This document shows positions 16,501 to 25,401 of a stretch of 38,019 nucleotides of DNA, one piece after another; the first letter of the stretch is position 1, and each line of letters begins with the position of its first letter. The stretch is from Betaproteobacteria bacterium (lineage in GTDB: Bacteria > Pseudomonadota > Gammaproteobacteria > Burkholderiales > CAIKXV01), in the NCBI GenBank assembly GCA_947458835.1, contig CANHBC010000009.1, positions 1 to 38,019 on the forward strand. The letters run 5' to 3'. The notes beneath the pieces were generated by a model. The model did no database searches. It was given only the letters and a program-made list of their open reading frames with translations, and was not told the DNA's origin. The translations under genes were made by a program, and so were the position numbers.

Positions 16501-19500
16501 AGCCGGCGACGGACGGAGGCTCCGGCGCGCGCGCTCGCCGCGGGCGACGCGGCCTACCTGGAGGGCGTTGCCCGGGACACCTGGCGCCTGTTCGAGCGTT
16601 GCGTGGGTCCTGCCGACAACCACCTGCCGCCGGACAACCTGCAGGTCGCGCCGTACGACATGGTCGCCCACCGCACGTCGCCCACCAACGTCGGTCTCTA
16701 CCTGCTGAGCATCGCCTGCGCGCACCGCTTCGGATGGATCGGCCCGCAGGAGCTGCTGGCTCGGATCGACGCGACGCTGGGCACTCTGGACGGATTGCAA
16801 CGCCATCGTGGTCACTTCCTGAACTGGTACGACACCCGCACCTGCGAGCCGCTGATGCCCATGTACGTGTCGACTGTCGACAGTGGCAACCTGAGCGGCC
16901 ACCTGCTCGCGGTCGCGCAGGCGTGCCGCGAACTCGCCGCGCAGGGCGCCCTGCCGGCCGGATCGGCGCCGATGGCGGCGGCCCTGTCCGGTTCCCTGCA
17001 GCGGATCAGTGCCTTGCGTCGACTGTGGCCCGAACTGCTTGCCTCGCTCGAACCCGGGTCGGCGCTCGTCCGCCTGCTCGATGCCGGGGCGTGCCCGATG
17101 GAGGGCCGCGCCGTGCTGGCATCCGTGCAGCGGTCGTTGCCGCAGGCCAGGCTGGAACTCCACCGGCTGGTCTGCTCCGATTCGCCAGACCCGGCTCGTG
17201 CGCCTGCGGTGGTCGTGGTGCCGAAGCATTGCAGCGAACTGCTGTGGGCGCTGGAGGACTACCTCGGGCTCATGCAAGCGTGCGTGCGCGAGGCGGAGGC
17301 GATGATCGAGGCGGACGGGTCCGATGCGATCGGGCGCCTGCGCGCGATCGCCGAGCGATGCGAGGCAATGGCCTGGGCCCCGGAGTTCGGGTTCCTCTAT
17401 CACGGTCGTCGCCACCTGTTCCACATCGGGTTCCGGGTCGCCGAACAGGAACTCGACGCAGGCTTCTACGACCTGCTCGCATCCGAGTCCCGGCTGACCA
17501 GCCTGCTGGCGATCGCCAAGGGCGACGTCCCGGTCGCGCACTGGTCTTCGCTCGGCCGGCCGTTCTATGCACTGGGCACCCGTGCCGGACTGCGCTCGTG
17601 GTCCGGATCGATGTTCGAGTACCTGATGCCCACGCTCATGCTGGAGGAGCCCGATGGCAGCGTCCTGAACGAGGCCGCGCGGGTGGCGGTGGAGGAGCAG
17701 ATCGCCTACACGGCAGGGCAGGGCGTGCCGTGGGGCCTCTCGGAGTCCGCCCATGCCGGTCGCGACCACACGCTGGCCTACCAGTATTCTCCGCAGGGCG
17801 TGCCGCGGCTGGCGCTGCGTCGTACCCCGGTGGACGAACTGGTGGTCGCACCCTATGCAACCGCACTGGCTGCACAGGTTGCGCCGCGCCGGGCCCGGTG
17901 CAACCTGGCGTCCCTGCAGGACCTGGGTGGGCGCGGTCGCTACGGCTTCATCGAAGCGCTCGACTTCACGCCGGCACGGCAGGCGAGCGGGGATGTGTTC
18001 ACCCCCGTCGGCACCTTCATGTCGCATCACCAGGGCATGACGATCGTTGCGCTGGCCAACGTGCTGCTTGGCGCACCCGTACAACGCTGGGGGATGGCCG
18101 ATCCGCGGATCGAGGCGGTGTCCTCGCTGCTGCACGAGCGTGCGCCGCGCGAGGTGTCGATGCGGCACGCTCCGCCATCGGCACCGGCGCCACGGGTGCT
18201 GCGCAGGCAGGTACCGCGCGTGCTTCGCGAACTGCGGCCCGGAGCGGCGGCGGTCGAGCCGACGCACCTGCTGTCCAATGGTCGCTACCACGTCTCGCTG
18301 CGCGCCAACGGAGCCGGCTGGAGCCGGCGCGGGCACGTCGGCATCACGCGATGGCGTGACGACCTGCTGCGCGACGCCTGCGGCAGCTTCCTGTACGTGC
18401 GCCGTACCGGGCAGGACCGGTCCGTGTCGATCACCAGCCATCCCGCGCCCGACGCCGGAGCGTCCTACGAATCGGTGTTCCACGCCGACCGAGTATGCTT
18501 CGATGCCCGCTGGCCGTCGATGCGGGCACACGTCACGGTCTGGGTGAGCCCGGAAGACGACATCGAGTTCAGGCAGGTGGAGCTGAACAACCTCGGCGAT
18601 GCCCTGCTCGACATCGAACTGATGTCCAGCCTGGAAGTCACGCTCAGCGAACCGGCCGCAGACGAGGCTCACCCCGCGTTCACGAACCTGTTCGTGCGCG
18701 CCGGGTGGGACGCGACCGACCAGGCCCTGATGTTCGAGCGCACGCCACGCCTGCCGACCGAAGCGGCGCTGCAGGTGGCGCATTTCCTGGCCGAAGGCGA
18801 TCCCTGCGTGGTCGGCGTGAGGGTGCAGACCGACCGCCAGCGCTGGCTCGGACGCAACCACGATGCCGGACTGCCGCTGGCCGCGTTCGAGGATCCGCCC
18901 GTCGGCCTGGCGCCCCTCGAGGACGTGCAGGCGCTGGACACCGGCCTCGACCCGGTCGCCTGCTTCGCCGTGCGCCTGCGCATCGCACCCGGTGGACGCG
19001 CGAGGCTCACCTTCGCCACGGCGGCGGCTGATGACGCCGGCACCTTGCGCGCGATTGTGGACAAGTACCGGCAGCCGACGCACGTCGCTCGCGCCTCGCT
19101 GATGTCGGCGACGCTCGGCGGCATCCGGCTGCACGTGGTCCGACTGAGTCCCGCCAACCTGGCTTCGATCCAGACGCTGACGACGGCACTCGTGGCCACG
19201 GTGAGCCGGCCCCCCGCATCCGGCGAGCCGGAGGAGCGCGGTGTCGGCTGTGATCGCAGGTTGCTCTGGCGCTTCGGCATCTCCGGGGAGCTGCCACTGA
19301 TCCTCGTCTCGGCAGGATCGATGCACGGCATCGGCCTGGTGCGCGCGCTGGCCGAAGCGCTCCGCCTGTGGTCCTGGGGCGGCGTGGCCTGCGACCTGGT
19401 CGTCCTGAACAGCGAGGCGCTTTCTTACCACATGCCGCTGCAGCAGGCGATCGCCGCGCTGCGCGACCGTCACTCGGCCGAGGGCGCGCTGCAGGGCGCC

Positions 19501-22233
19501 GTGACGCGGACGGCCTTCCACCTGCTTCGCACCGAGGAATGCTCGGCGGGCGAACTGGCATCCCTGCATGCGCTGGCCCGGTTCCACCTGGTCGCGGATG
19601 GCCGTCCGCTGGCGCAGCGCGTTCGCGAGTGGACCGATGCCCATGCACAGGCACTGGCTTCCCGCAAGGCGGCAGGGCAGGTCGTGGTGCCGTTGCGCCC
19701 CGGCAGGGCCGGGATGCCCGGTGCTGCTGCCGGTCGCTTCATCGACGCAGGGGGCGAGTTCGAATTCGACGTCGGCGAGGGGATGGGGCCGGAGCGGCCG
19801 TGGATGAACGTGCTGTCCAATCCCGGCTTCGGTGCGCAGATCTCGGAGGCCGGCGGCGGCTACACGTGGGCGATCAACAGCCGGCTCAACCAGCTGACCC
19901 CCTGGTCGAACGACGCGGTGGGCGATCCGCCTTCGGAGTGGTTCCTGATCCAGGAGCCGCGCACCGGCCGTGCATGGACGGTAGCACCGTCGGCGCGGGG
20001 TGATGCGGGCACGACCTATCGCATCACGCATGGGCAGGGCTATACGGTGATCCGTCACCGGATGGGCGACCTGGAGGTGATGGCCAGTTGGTGCGTCGAT
20101 CCGGTCGTAGCCGTGAAGCAGGTCAGCATCCGCCTGGTGAACCATGGCAGCGTGCCCCTGCGCATGCGGGTGGTGGCGATCGCCGAGTGGATGATGGGCG
20201 CCAGCCGCTCGGACCGTGCCACCGTGCACACCAGCCACCATTCGGTCGAACTGCCCGACGCGGGCGATGTCCCTGATGCAGCGGTCGTCGACGCCCGTAG
20301 CCGCGCGCCCGTGCCCCGGCGGCTCGAAGTGCTGCTTGCCACGCAGGCGGAACACGGTGCGGGGTTCGGCGAGGGCACCGCCTTCCTCGCGCTGGCGGGT
20401 GCGCCGGGTGGGGATGCGTCGCCGGTCGGCTGGACCTGCGACCGGCGGGAGTGCTTCGACCCGCAGGGCCGGCTCGCATTGCCGGCCCGACCGGGCGGGC
20501 GCAGCGGCGCGGGGCTGGATCCCTGTGCGCTGCTTGCCACCGAAGTGGTGCTGCAGGCTGGTTCACCGTGCGAGCGGGTCTTCCTGATCGGCCATGCAGA
20601 CGCACCCGAGGCTGCCCGCGCACTGGCGCGCCAGTGCGCACTGCCTGCACCCGCGGCACGCATCGAGGGCGTGCGCGCGCACTGGGACCGTCTGCTGGGG
20701 GCCATCGAGGTCCAGACGCCGGATCCCCTGTTCGACGCGCTGGTGAACCGGTGGCTGCTATACCAGGCGATCACCTGCCGTCTGTGGTCGAAGTCGGGGT
20801 TCTACCAGGCGGGCGGGGCGTCCGGATTCCGCGACCAGCTGCAGGATGCAATGGCACTGGCGTGGACCGCCCCGGCGATGCTGCGCACGCAGATCATCAC
20901 CTGCGCCGGCCGGCAGTTCCCGGAAGGCGACGTGCAGCACTGGTGGCATGCACCGGGAGGGGCCGGCGTGCGCACCCGTTTCTCGGACGACCTGCTCTGG
21001 TTGCCGCTGGCCTGCGCGCATTACGTACAGGCCACCGGCGACGGCCGGCTGCTGGACGAGCCGGCGGCCTTCCTCGAAGGCGCAGCGATCCCGGACGGTG
21101 CGGAGGATTCGTATTACACGCCCGCGGTGTCCAGCCTCGTGGCCAGCGTCTACGAGCATGCGGCACTTGCCCTCGATCGCAGCCTTCGCACCGGCGCGCA
21201 CGGACTGCCGTTGATGGGGACCGGCGACTGGAACGACGGCATGAACCGCGTCGGGCACGAAGGACGCGGCGAGTCGGTGTGGCTCGGCTGGTTCCTCTGC
21301 CGGGTGGTATCGGTATTCGCGCCGCTCGCCATCGCCCGCGGCGAGGCCGGGCGAGCCGAGCGCTGGACGCGGGCGTCGCAGGGCTGGCGCGAGGCGCTCG
21401 ACGGACCGGCCTGGGACGGCCACTGGTACCGTCGCGCGTTCTTCGACGATGGCAGTGCGCTCGGTGCGTCCGCAAATGCGGAAGCGCAGATCGACCTCAT
21501 CGCCCAGGCATGGGCGGTCCTTTCGGGCGCCGCGCCACTGCACCGGCAGCGGCTGGCCATGGATGCGGTCGATGCCCGGCTGACCGACCGCCAGGCAGGA
21601 CTGCTGCAATTGCTGGCGCCGCCGTTGAAGCATGCCCAGCCGGTGGCCGGCTACATCCAGGCGTATCCGCCCGGCGTTCGCGAGAACGGCGGGCAGTACT
21701 CGCATGCCGGCGTCTGGGCGCTGATGGCGCGAGCAGCGCTGCTGCGGGCGGGCGAGAGCGATGGCGATCCGGATCTGCCCTGGACGTACTTCACCTGGCT
21801 CAGCCCCGCACACCGGTCCGCGCATCCGGTGCATGGACCGCTCTACCGGATCGAGCCGTACGTGATGGCCGGTGACACCTGCAGCCAGCCGCCGTATGTC
21901 GGGCGTGGCGGATGGAGCTGGTACACCGGAGCCGCCGCGTGGATGCATCGGGCTGCGATCGAATCCATCGTCGGCCTGCAGATCGACGCGCATGGCCTGT
22001 CCTTCGCCCCCTGCCTGCCGTCGCACTGGCAGCGCGCTGCGCTCACCCTGCGCCGCGAAGGCCAGGTGCTGCGCTTCACGCTGATCCGGGTCGAGGCGAA
22101 CGATCTGGCGACGTTGGCCGAGCGGGAGCAGGGGCGTCTGCTGGCACCCGGCGAGCGACTCGATTGGCCAGGCCTGCCCTCCGGCTCGCATGTCGTCGTG
22201 CCGCTGGTGTCCCCTGCGCCGCCGGTGCACTGA
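13522..22233 (+). CDS. Cyclic beta-1,2-glucan synthase (NdvB/ChvB/Cgs type)
   Basis: A 2903 aa inner-membrane enzyme that builds and cyclises beta-1,2-glucan and controls its size; length matches the family (about 2800-2900). Order: N-terminal cytoplasmic region; membrane helices around 414-437 and 447-470; GT84 glycosyltransferase with the DxD motif at 640-642 (LTLDSDTRLPPG) and HRWTRGDW at 788-795; helices near 822-865 and 957-985; a glucoamylase-like domain (SMFEYLMPTL near 1363, FMSHHQGMT near 1500); two carbohydrate-binding regions of the GH94 N-terminal type (about 1580-1890 and 2085-2375); and a C-terminal GH94 phosphorylase domain with GTGDWNDGM at about 2567-2573. No frameshift is seen over 8.7 kb. 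The product normally goes to the periplasm for osmotic adaptation and host interaction. Start is the ATG three bases after the small ORF. Confidence 0.96.
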   Translation: MSESGWPGSLPEATGALEGILDAREGPLEPPIRAEIFGQQRFAQHGRSLGETHRAARASTSAKAFFPRLRSNIRTLRAAHRYIGLQAEAGYDVSPAAEWLLDNFHLIEGQLKAIHDGLPRRYFRALPVLLDEPLAGLPRVYGVAWAYVAHSDGAFDPDLLAGFLAAYQETRSLDLSEMWALPTTLRVVLVENLRRLAERLAAHKAVREMANVCCDRLGEASVEGLEAVLVRLRPRGLESVFLAQLAQRMADRRASAARGPPSVIAQWLAERLPDPVAVQAQQIADQTADNLSVSNAVNSLRAIGDADWQGIVARSSPLMQAMLASPVFQAEHAVTRDRTLHAIERLAHRSGLSELSVARLLLSHMQADPDAGSERAVAGFWLHGAGRAELERSLGTGGRAYPWHPRWLRALRLPLYAGTVAAGTIALTLLMLALAGTDLRDVGEAGWLALVGVALMLVPASEAVLAVVNRLISESTQPVPLSRLALDEGLPDTLRTLVVIPAMLVDAACIAQLAHRIRLHYLSNPERNAQFALLTDWVDADQARLPDDAALLSDAVAAVTALNRLHPSGNDRARFLLLHRPRRYSPCERRWIGWERKRGKLEQLLHRLATGRAGGEADPFLDLGDLSMTADATRYVLTLDSDTRLPPGRLRELVGVAAHPGNTPRLSADGRRVDAGHAIFQPRVVTPLSSPREFTLYHWLFAGQDGIDPYSAATSEVYQDLFDEGTFTGKGLMDVQAVAAVLGGHLPEGQVLSHDLLEGAIARCAAVTDITLIEDSPFHADVAASRVHRWTRGDWQLLPILFGQGRLPLGAVGRWKMLDNLRRSLVAPTSLLLVVLALSGATVPPWVALVLVGAAFTAGPAMGALAANLPSRDDLALRHFYAHALIDLARAACGGLWHMAQLLQQAMLYLGAIVLALHRTFVSRRHLLQWTTAADAQASAQAGFAAVLRRHAAEPAIAALVMGLLLAAGSPWPVLTVAVCLAWGASPVWTWWASRRRTEAPARALAAGDAAYLEGVARDTWRLFERCVGPADNHLPPDNLQVAPYDMVAHRTSPTNVGLYLLSIACAHRFGWIGPQELLARIDATLGTLDGLQRHRGHFLNWYDTRTCEPLMPMYVSTVDSGNLSGHLLAVAQACRELAAQGALPAGSAPMAAALSGSLQRISALRRLWPELLASLEPGSALVRLLDAGACPMEGRAVLASVQRSLPQARLELHRLVCSDSPDPARAPAVVVVPKHCSELLWALEDYLGLMQACVREAEAMIEADGSDAIGRLRAIAERCEAMAWAPEFGFLYHGRRHLFHIGFRVAEQELDAGFYDLLASESRLTSLLAIAKGDVPVAHWSSLGRPFYALGTRAGLRSWSGSMFEYLMPTLMLEEPDGSVLNEAARVAVEEQIAYTAGQGVPWGLSESAHAGRDHTLAYQYSPQGVPRLALRRTPVDELVVAPYATALAAQVAPRRARCNLASLQDLGGRGRYGFIEALDFTPARQASGDVFTPVGTFMSHHQGMTIVALANVLLGAPVQRWGMADPRIEAVSSLLHERAPREVSMRHAPPSAPAPRVLRRQVPRVLRELRPGAAAVEPTHLLSNGRYHVSLRANGAGWSRRGHVGITRWRDDLLRDACGSFLYVRRTGQDRSVSITSHPAPDAGASYESVFHADRVCFDARWPSMRAHVTVWVSPEDDIEFRQVELNNLGDALLDIELMSSLEVTLSEPAADEAHPAFTNLFVRAGWDATDQALMFERTPRLPTEAALQVAHFLAEGDPCVVGVRVQTDRQRWLGRNHDAGLPLAAFEDPPVGLAPLEDVQALDTGLDPVACFAVRLRIAPGGRARLTFATAAADDAGTLRAIVDKYRQPTHVARASLMSATLGGIRLHVVRLSPANLASIQTLTTALVATVSRPPASGEPEERGVGCDRRLLWRFGISGELPLILVSAGSMHGIGLVRALAEALRLWSWGGVACDLVVLNSEALSYHMPLQQAIAALRDRHSAEGALQGAVTRTAFHLLRTEECSAGELASLHALARFHLVADGRPLAQRVREWTDAHAQALASRKAAGQVVVPLRPGRAGMPGAAAGRFIDAGGEFEFDVGEGMGPERPWMNVLSNPGFGAQISEAGGGYTWAINSRLNQLTPWSNDAVGDPPSEWFLIQEPRTGRAWTVAPSARGDAGTTYRITHGQGYTVIRHRMGDLEVMASWCVDPVVAVKQVSIRLVNHGSVPLRMRVVAIAEWMMGASRSDRATVHTSHHSVELPDAGDVPDAAVVDARSRAPVPRRLEVLLATQAEHGAGFGEGTAFLALAGAPGGDASPVGWTCDRRECFDPQGRLALPARPGGRSGAGLDPCALLATEVVLQAGSPCERVFLIGHADAPEAARALARQCALPAPAARIEGVRAHWDRLLGAIEVQTPDPLFDALVNRWLLYQAITCRLWSKSGFYQAGGASGFRDQLQDAMALAWTAPAMLRTQIITCAGRQFPEGDVQHWWHAPGGAGVRTRFSDDLLWLPLACAHYVQATGDGRLLDEPAAFLEGAAIPDGAEDSYYTPAVSSLVASVYEHAALALDRSLRTGAHGLPLMGTGDWNDGMNRVGHEGRGESVWLGWFLCRVVSVFAPLAIARGEAGRAERWTRASQGWREALDGPAWDGHWYRRAFFDDGSALGASANAEAQIDLIAQAWAVLSGAAPLHRQRLAMDAVDARLTDRQAGLLQLLAPPLKHAQPVAGYIQAYPPGVRENGGQYSHAGVWALMARAALLRAGESDGDPDLPWTYFTWLSPAHRSAHPVHGPLYRIEPYVMAGDTCSQPPYVGRGGWSWYTGAAAWMHRAAIESIVGLQIDAHGLSFAPCLPSHWQRAALTLRREGQVLRFTLIRVEANDLATLAEREQGRLLAPGERLDWPGLPSGSHVVVPLVSPAPPVH

Positions 22234-22522
22234 CACGGCCCGCGGACGCGGCGGTGCGCGGATGCGACAAGGCCGCGACCGACGGCGTGACGGATGGGGT
22301 GGCGCGGCAGCGGGGCCGTACGTTCCGGGGTATCCTGCGCCAGCCTTGCGGCAGCGGGCGCCTTGAGCCAGTCGGGGACCGGTGCAGGGCTGCCGCACGT
22401 GCCTGGCCGCCGGCGGCCAAGGGCGCATCCCATGGAATGGCCCAGCCTTCCACCGCATCGCTTCCGGGACGGCCAGGGGCGCGTGCCGGCATCGATCGTC
22501 CCTGGCCGTGGAGTCGTTCTCG

Positions 22523-23098
22523 ATGGAAGCCCTGCTCATCTCGACCGGCGTGGTCGCACTCGCCGAGATCGGGGACAAGACCCAGTTGCTGGCCTTCATC
22601 CTGGCCGCCCGTTTCAAGAAGCCGGTGCCGATCATCGCCGGTATCCTGTGCGCCACGCTCGTCAATCACGGCCTGGCTGGTGCGCTGGGGGCCTGGATCA
22701 CCTCGGTGGTCAGCCCGGAAGCGATGCGCTGGATCCTCGGGCTGTCCTTCATCGGCATGGCGGTCTGGACGTTGATTCCCGACCGTATCGAGGAGGAAGA
22801 GACGCAGGTCGCCAGGCACCTGGGCGTGTTCGGCGCGACGCTGGTGACCTTCTTCCTGGCCGAGATGGGCGACAAGACGCAGATCGCGACCGTCGCGCTG
22901 GCGGCACACTACGCCGCACCGCTGATGGTGGTGGTCGGCACCACGCTCGGCATGCTGGTGGCCGACGTGCCCGCGGTGTTCGTGGGCAACCGGTTCGCCG
23001 CGAAGATCCCGATGAAGCTCGTGCATTCGATCGCGGCGGGCATCTTCGCGGTGATGGGTGTGCTGACGTTGCTGGGCATCGACAACCTTTTCGGATGA
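22523..23098 (+). CDS. TMEM165/GDT1 (UPF0016) family cation transporter, probable Mn exporter
   Basis: A 191 aa polytopic membrane protein with the two family repeats, each carrying the E-x-G-D-K-T signature: ALAEIGDKTQ at residues 13-21 and LAEMGDKTQ with Glu114. About six hydrophobic helices are visible (for example PIIAGILCATLVNHGLAGAL and LMVVVGTTLGMLVADVPAVF), separated by an acidic loop DRIEEEETQ. Bacterial members such as MneA export manganese; Ca/H exchange is known for eukaryotic relatives. The ATG at 22523 is chosen because it begins the conserved helix; the longer frame from 22382 encodes a Cys/Arg-rich non-conserved leader. The 289 bases between the glucan synthase and this gene hold no convincing ORF or riboswitch. 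Confidence 0.9.
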   Translation: MEALLISTGVVALAEIGDKTQLLAFILAARFKKPVPIIAGILCATLVNHGLAGALGAWITSVVSPEAMRWILGLSFIGMAVWTLIPDRIEEEETQVARHLGVFGATLVTFFLAEMGDKTQIATVALAAHYAAPLMVVVGTTLGMLVADVPAVFVGNRFAAKIPMKLVHSIAAGIFAVMGVLTLLGIDNLFG

Positions 23099-23111
23099 GA
23101 GCAGACACCGC

Positions 23112-23639
23112 ATGAGCATGCGCAACGGATTCGACGCCGGAGGCGGGGACGACCACGAGGACGACGAAGATCGCGACGACGGCGCCACGGCGGGACCGGT
23201 CGAGGACGACGGCGAGAGCTGCCCGCTGTGCGGCTTCTTCAACAGCCCGGCCGTCGGCGACACTTGCAGCCACCACCGTGCCTGGGTGTGGGACGACGTG
23301 GTCGAGGGCAGCCCGGTGTACGACGAGTTCGCCATGGCCTGGTCGGACTTCTCCGAACTCGCATCGAACGCGGAAGACGTGGCGGAGTTCGCCGATAATG
23401 CGCTCGGGCTGGCCGAGTCGCTGTCGCTGCCGGACGCGCTGGTCGCCTACGCGCACTGGGAGAACGCGCCGCTCGACGTGTTCGTGGAACTGTCCGGTGC
23501 GGCGGTCGGCGAGGGCTGGACCGTGTCGGGTCCACTGGGTGGTACCGGCTACTGCGTGTACCTCGAGTCCGACGAGCGCGCCCATGCGGCGACCGATGGC
23601 TACCGCGCGCTGCTCGCCGCGATCGACCCGGGTCGATGA
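23112..23639 (+). CDS. Acidic Cys/His-containing protein, unknown function
   Basis: A 175 aa protein not assigned to a family. The first 35 residues are extremely acidic (DDHEDDEDRDDG). Then follows a short metal-binding-like element CPLCGFFNSPAVGDTCSHH, with CxxC and a Cys-x-His-His about 14 residues later, which could hold one zinc ion. The remainder is a compact alpha/beta-looking region (FSELASNAEDVAEFADNALG, then GTGYCVYLESDERAHA). There is no signal peptide or membrane segment. It starts 13 bases after the cation exporter stop and may be co-transcribed; a link to metal homeostasis is only suggested by position. A second in-frame ATG lies at 23118. Confidence 0.7.
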   Translation: MSMRNGFDAGGGDDHEDDEDRDDGATAGPVEDDGESCPLCGFFNSPAVGDTCSHHRAWVWDDVVEGSPVYDEFAMAWSDFSELASNAEDVAEFADNALGLAESLSLPDALVAYAHWENAPLDVFVELSGAAVGEGWTVSGPLGGTGYCVYLESDERAHAATDGYRALLAAIDPGR

Positions 23640-23670
23640 GCGAGCGCCCGCAACCAAGGAGGATGACGCC

Positions 23671-24369
23671 GTGAGCAACGAAGCGATGATCAGTACGATG
23701 ATGAAGGCCTGGCGGTTCCTCTACCGCCGCGGCTTCATCGAGGGCTTCGGCCACATCAGCGCGCGCATACCGGACAGCGACCAGTGGATGATCACGCGCC
23801 ATTCGCTCGGGCCCGACGTGCAGCCGGAGGATTTCCTCGTGCACGACCTCGAGGGACGCCGGGTGTCGGGCAAGGGCGACATGCCGGGCGAGTATCCGAT
23901 CCACCTCGAGATACTGAAAGCGCGGCCGGACGTCGGCAGCCTGGTGCACTACCATGGCATGTATTCGACCGCGTTCACCACCAGTTCGCGCCCGACGCTC
24001 AAGGCGGTGCACCTGATGGGCACCCTTTTCCATGACGGCGTGCCGACCTACCATGACCCACGGCTGGTCAGCACCCCCGAGCGGGGGCAGGCGCTGGTGA
24101 AGGCGCTCGGCCCGCACCGGGCGGTCCTGATGCGCGCGCATGGCGCGGCGATTACCGGTGACACCATCGAGGAGATGGTCGCGGGCGCGTTCCTGTTCGA
24201 GGAGAATGCGCATCGTGCGGTGATCAGCGCGCAGATCGGCGAACCGGTGTGGATCGAGGACGCGCTGGCGAAGGACGCCGGCGAGGAACTGGTGCGCTCG
24301 CGCGGCCCGTTCCGCCGCGTGTGGGCACTGCTCGAGGCAGACGAGGCGGCCGAGGCGGCCCGCCGCTGA
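23671..24369 (+). CDS. Class II aldolase/adducin family protein
   Basis: A 232 aa zinc-dependent aldolase or decarboxylase-like enzyme related to L-fuculose-1-phosphate aldolase. The metal site is visible as His93 and His95 in LVHYHGMYS and His157 in MRAHGAAITGD, with the catalytic-type acidic residue Glu74 in GEYPIHLEIL. The GTG at 23671 is taken as start because AAGGAGG at 23656-23662 is eight bases upstream. GFGHISARIP near residue 25 is the family's N-terminal signature. Its substrate is unknown; in Bug-rich catabolic clusters such proteins often act on keto- or hydroxy-acids. It is followed after 18 bases by two Bug genes, suggesting one operon. Confidence 0.9.
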   Translation: MSNEAMISTMMKAWRFLYRRGFIEGFGHISARIPDSDQWMITRHSLGPDVQPEDFLVHDLEGRRVSGKGDMPGEYPIHLEILKARPDVGSLVHYHGMYSTAFTTSSRPTLKAVHLMGTLFHDGVPTYHDPRLVSTPERGQALVKALGPHRAVLMRAHGAAITGDTIEEMVAGAFLFEENAHRAVISAQIGEPVWIEDALAKDAGEELVRSRGPFRRVWALLEADEAAEAARR

Positions 24370-24387
24370 ACGGAAGAGGACGACAGG

Positions 24388-25401
24388 ATGCGCATTCGAC
24401 ACGATGACCGGCGACCGGCTGCCCGTGGTCGCGAGCCACTGGCGGCGATCGCCGCCGCGCTGCTGCTCGCGGCGCCGGCCCTGCCGATGGCCGCACCCGC
24501 ATGGGCCCAGGATTTCCCCAGCCGTCCGATCCGGGTGGTGCTGCCCTTCGCCGGTGGCACCGACGTGGTCGCCCGCCTGCTCGCGCAGCGGATGTCGGCC
24601 TCCCTGGGCCAGCAGGTGCTGCCCGACCAGCGGCTCGGGGCGGGCGGCAACATCGCCCACGAGGCGGTGGCCAGGGCGGCCCCGGATGGCTACACGCTGC
24701 TGATGGCAGCCCCGCCGGTGGTGCTCAATCCGCTGCTCAACCCGAAGGTCGGCTTCGATCCGGTGCGTGACTTCGCGCCAGTGGCGGTGGTGGCAGCGAT
24801 CCCGAGCGTGCTGGTCGTACATCCGCTGGTGCCGGCAAAGAGCGTGAAGGAACTGACCGCGCTGGCGCGCCGCAGTCCGGACAAGCTGAGCTACGGATCG
24901 GGGGGCGTGGGCTCGACGCCGCATCTGGCCTCCGAACTGCTGCGCTCGCTGGCCGGGGTGAGGATGCTGCACGTGCCGTACAAGAGCGCGACGATCGCGC
25001 TGGGCGGTGCGATGGGTGGCGAAGTCGACGTGGTCGTGGTCGCCTCGTCGAGCGCCGCACCGTACGTGAAGAATGGCCGGCTGCGTGCGCTGGCGGTGCT
25101 CGACACACGGCGGGTAGCGTCGATGCCGGACGTTCCGACCGCGGCAGAGGCCGGCTTCCCGCAACTGCTTGCGGTCAACTGGTACGCGCTGCTCGCCCCG
25201 CGCGACACGCCGGCGGCGATCGTCGAGCGCCTGAACGTCGAGGCGGTGAAGGCGATCAACGCGCCCGAGACGCGGGAGCGCCTGACCGGCATCGGCGGGG
25301 AGCCCCTGTCGACCACGCCGGCGCAGACGGCCGTGTTCCTGCGCGACGAGATCGCGCGCTGGGGCAAGGTGATCCGCGAGGCCGGCGTCAAGGCCGAGTG
25401 A
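24388..25401 (+). CDS. Bug-family periplasmic binding protein (tandem copy 1)
   Basis: A 337 aa TctC/Bug-type receptor with an N-terminal signal (arginine-rich start, then LAAIAAALLLAAPALPMAAP and a cleavage-like AWAQ). The mature part starts DFPSRPIRVVLPFAGGTDVV and contains RLGAGGNIAHEAVARAAPDG and HVPYKSATIALGGAMGGEVD. The Asp in FAGGTD occupies the place where Bug proteins bind the ligand carboxylate. The start ATG has GAAGAGGA in front at a wide spacing. It is about two-thirds to three-quarters identical, without gaps by eye, to the next gene, showing a tandem duplication. The stop overlaps the next start (GTGA). Confidence 0.93.
   Translation: MRIRHDDRRPAARGREPLAAIAAALLLAAPALPMAAPAWAQDFPSRPIRVVLPFAGGTDVVARLLAQRMSASLGQQVLPDQRLGAGGNIAHEAVARAAPDGYTLLMAAPPVVLNPLLNPKVGFDPVRDFAPVAVVAAIPSVLVVHPLVPAKSVKELTALARRSPDKLSYGSGGVGSTPHLASELLRSLAGVRMLHVPYKSATIALGGAMGGEVDVVVVASSSAAPYVKNGRLRALAVLDTRRVASMPDVPTAAEAGFPQLLAVNWYALLAPRDTPAAIVERLNVEAVKAINAPETRERLTGIGGEPLSTTPAQTAVFLRDEIARWGKVIREAGVKAE

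Noticed and set aside
15847..20355. 1502-codon open frame on the minus strand
   Set aside because: Mirror of the glucan synthase coding frame, caused by GC-rich third positions; no start signal or domain.
22234..22522. yybP-ykoY (manganese) riboswitch before the TMEM165-type gene
   Set aside because: This family often has one, so I looked for the conserved GGGGAGTAG and CGTCAACA-like loop sequences. Only GGGGTATCC is present and the second element is missing.
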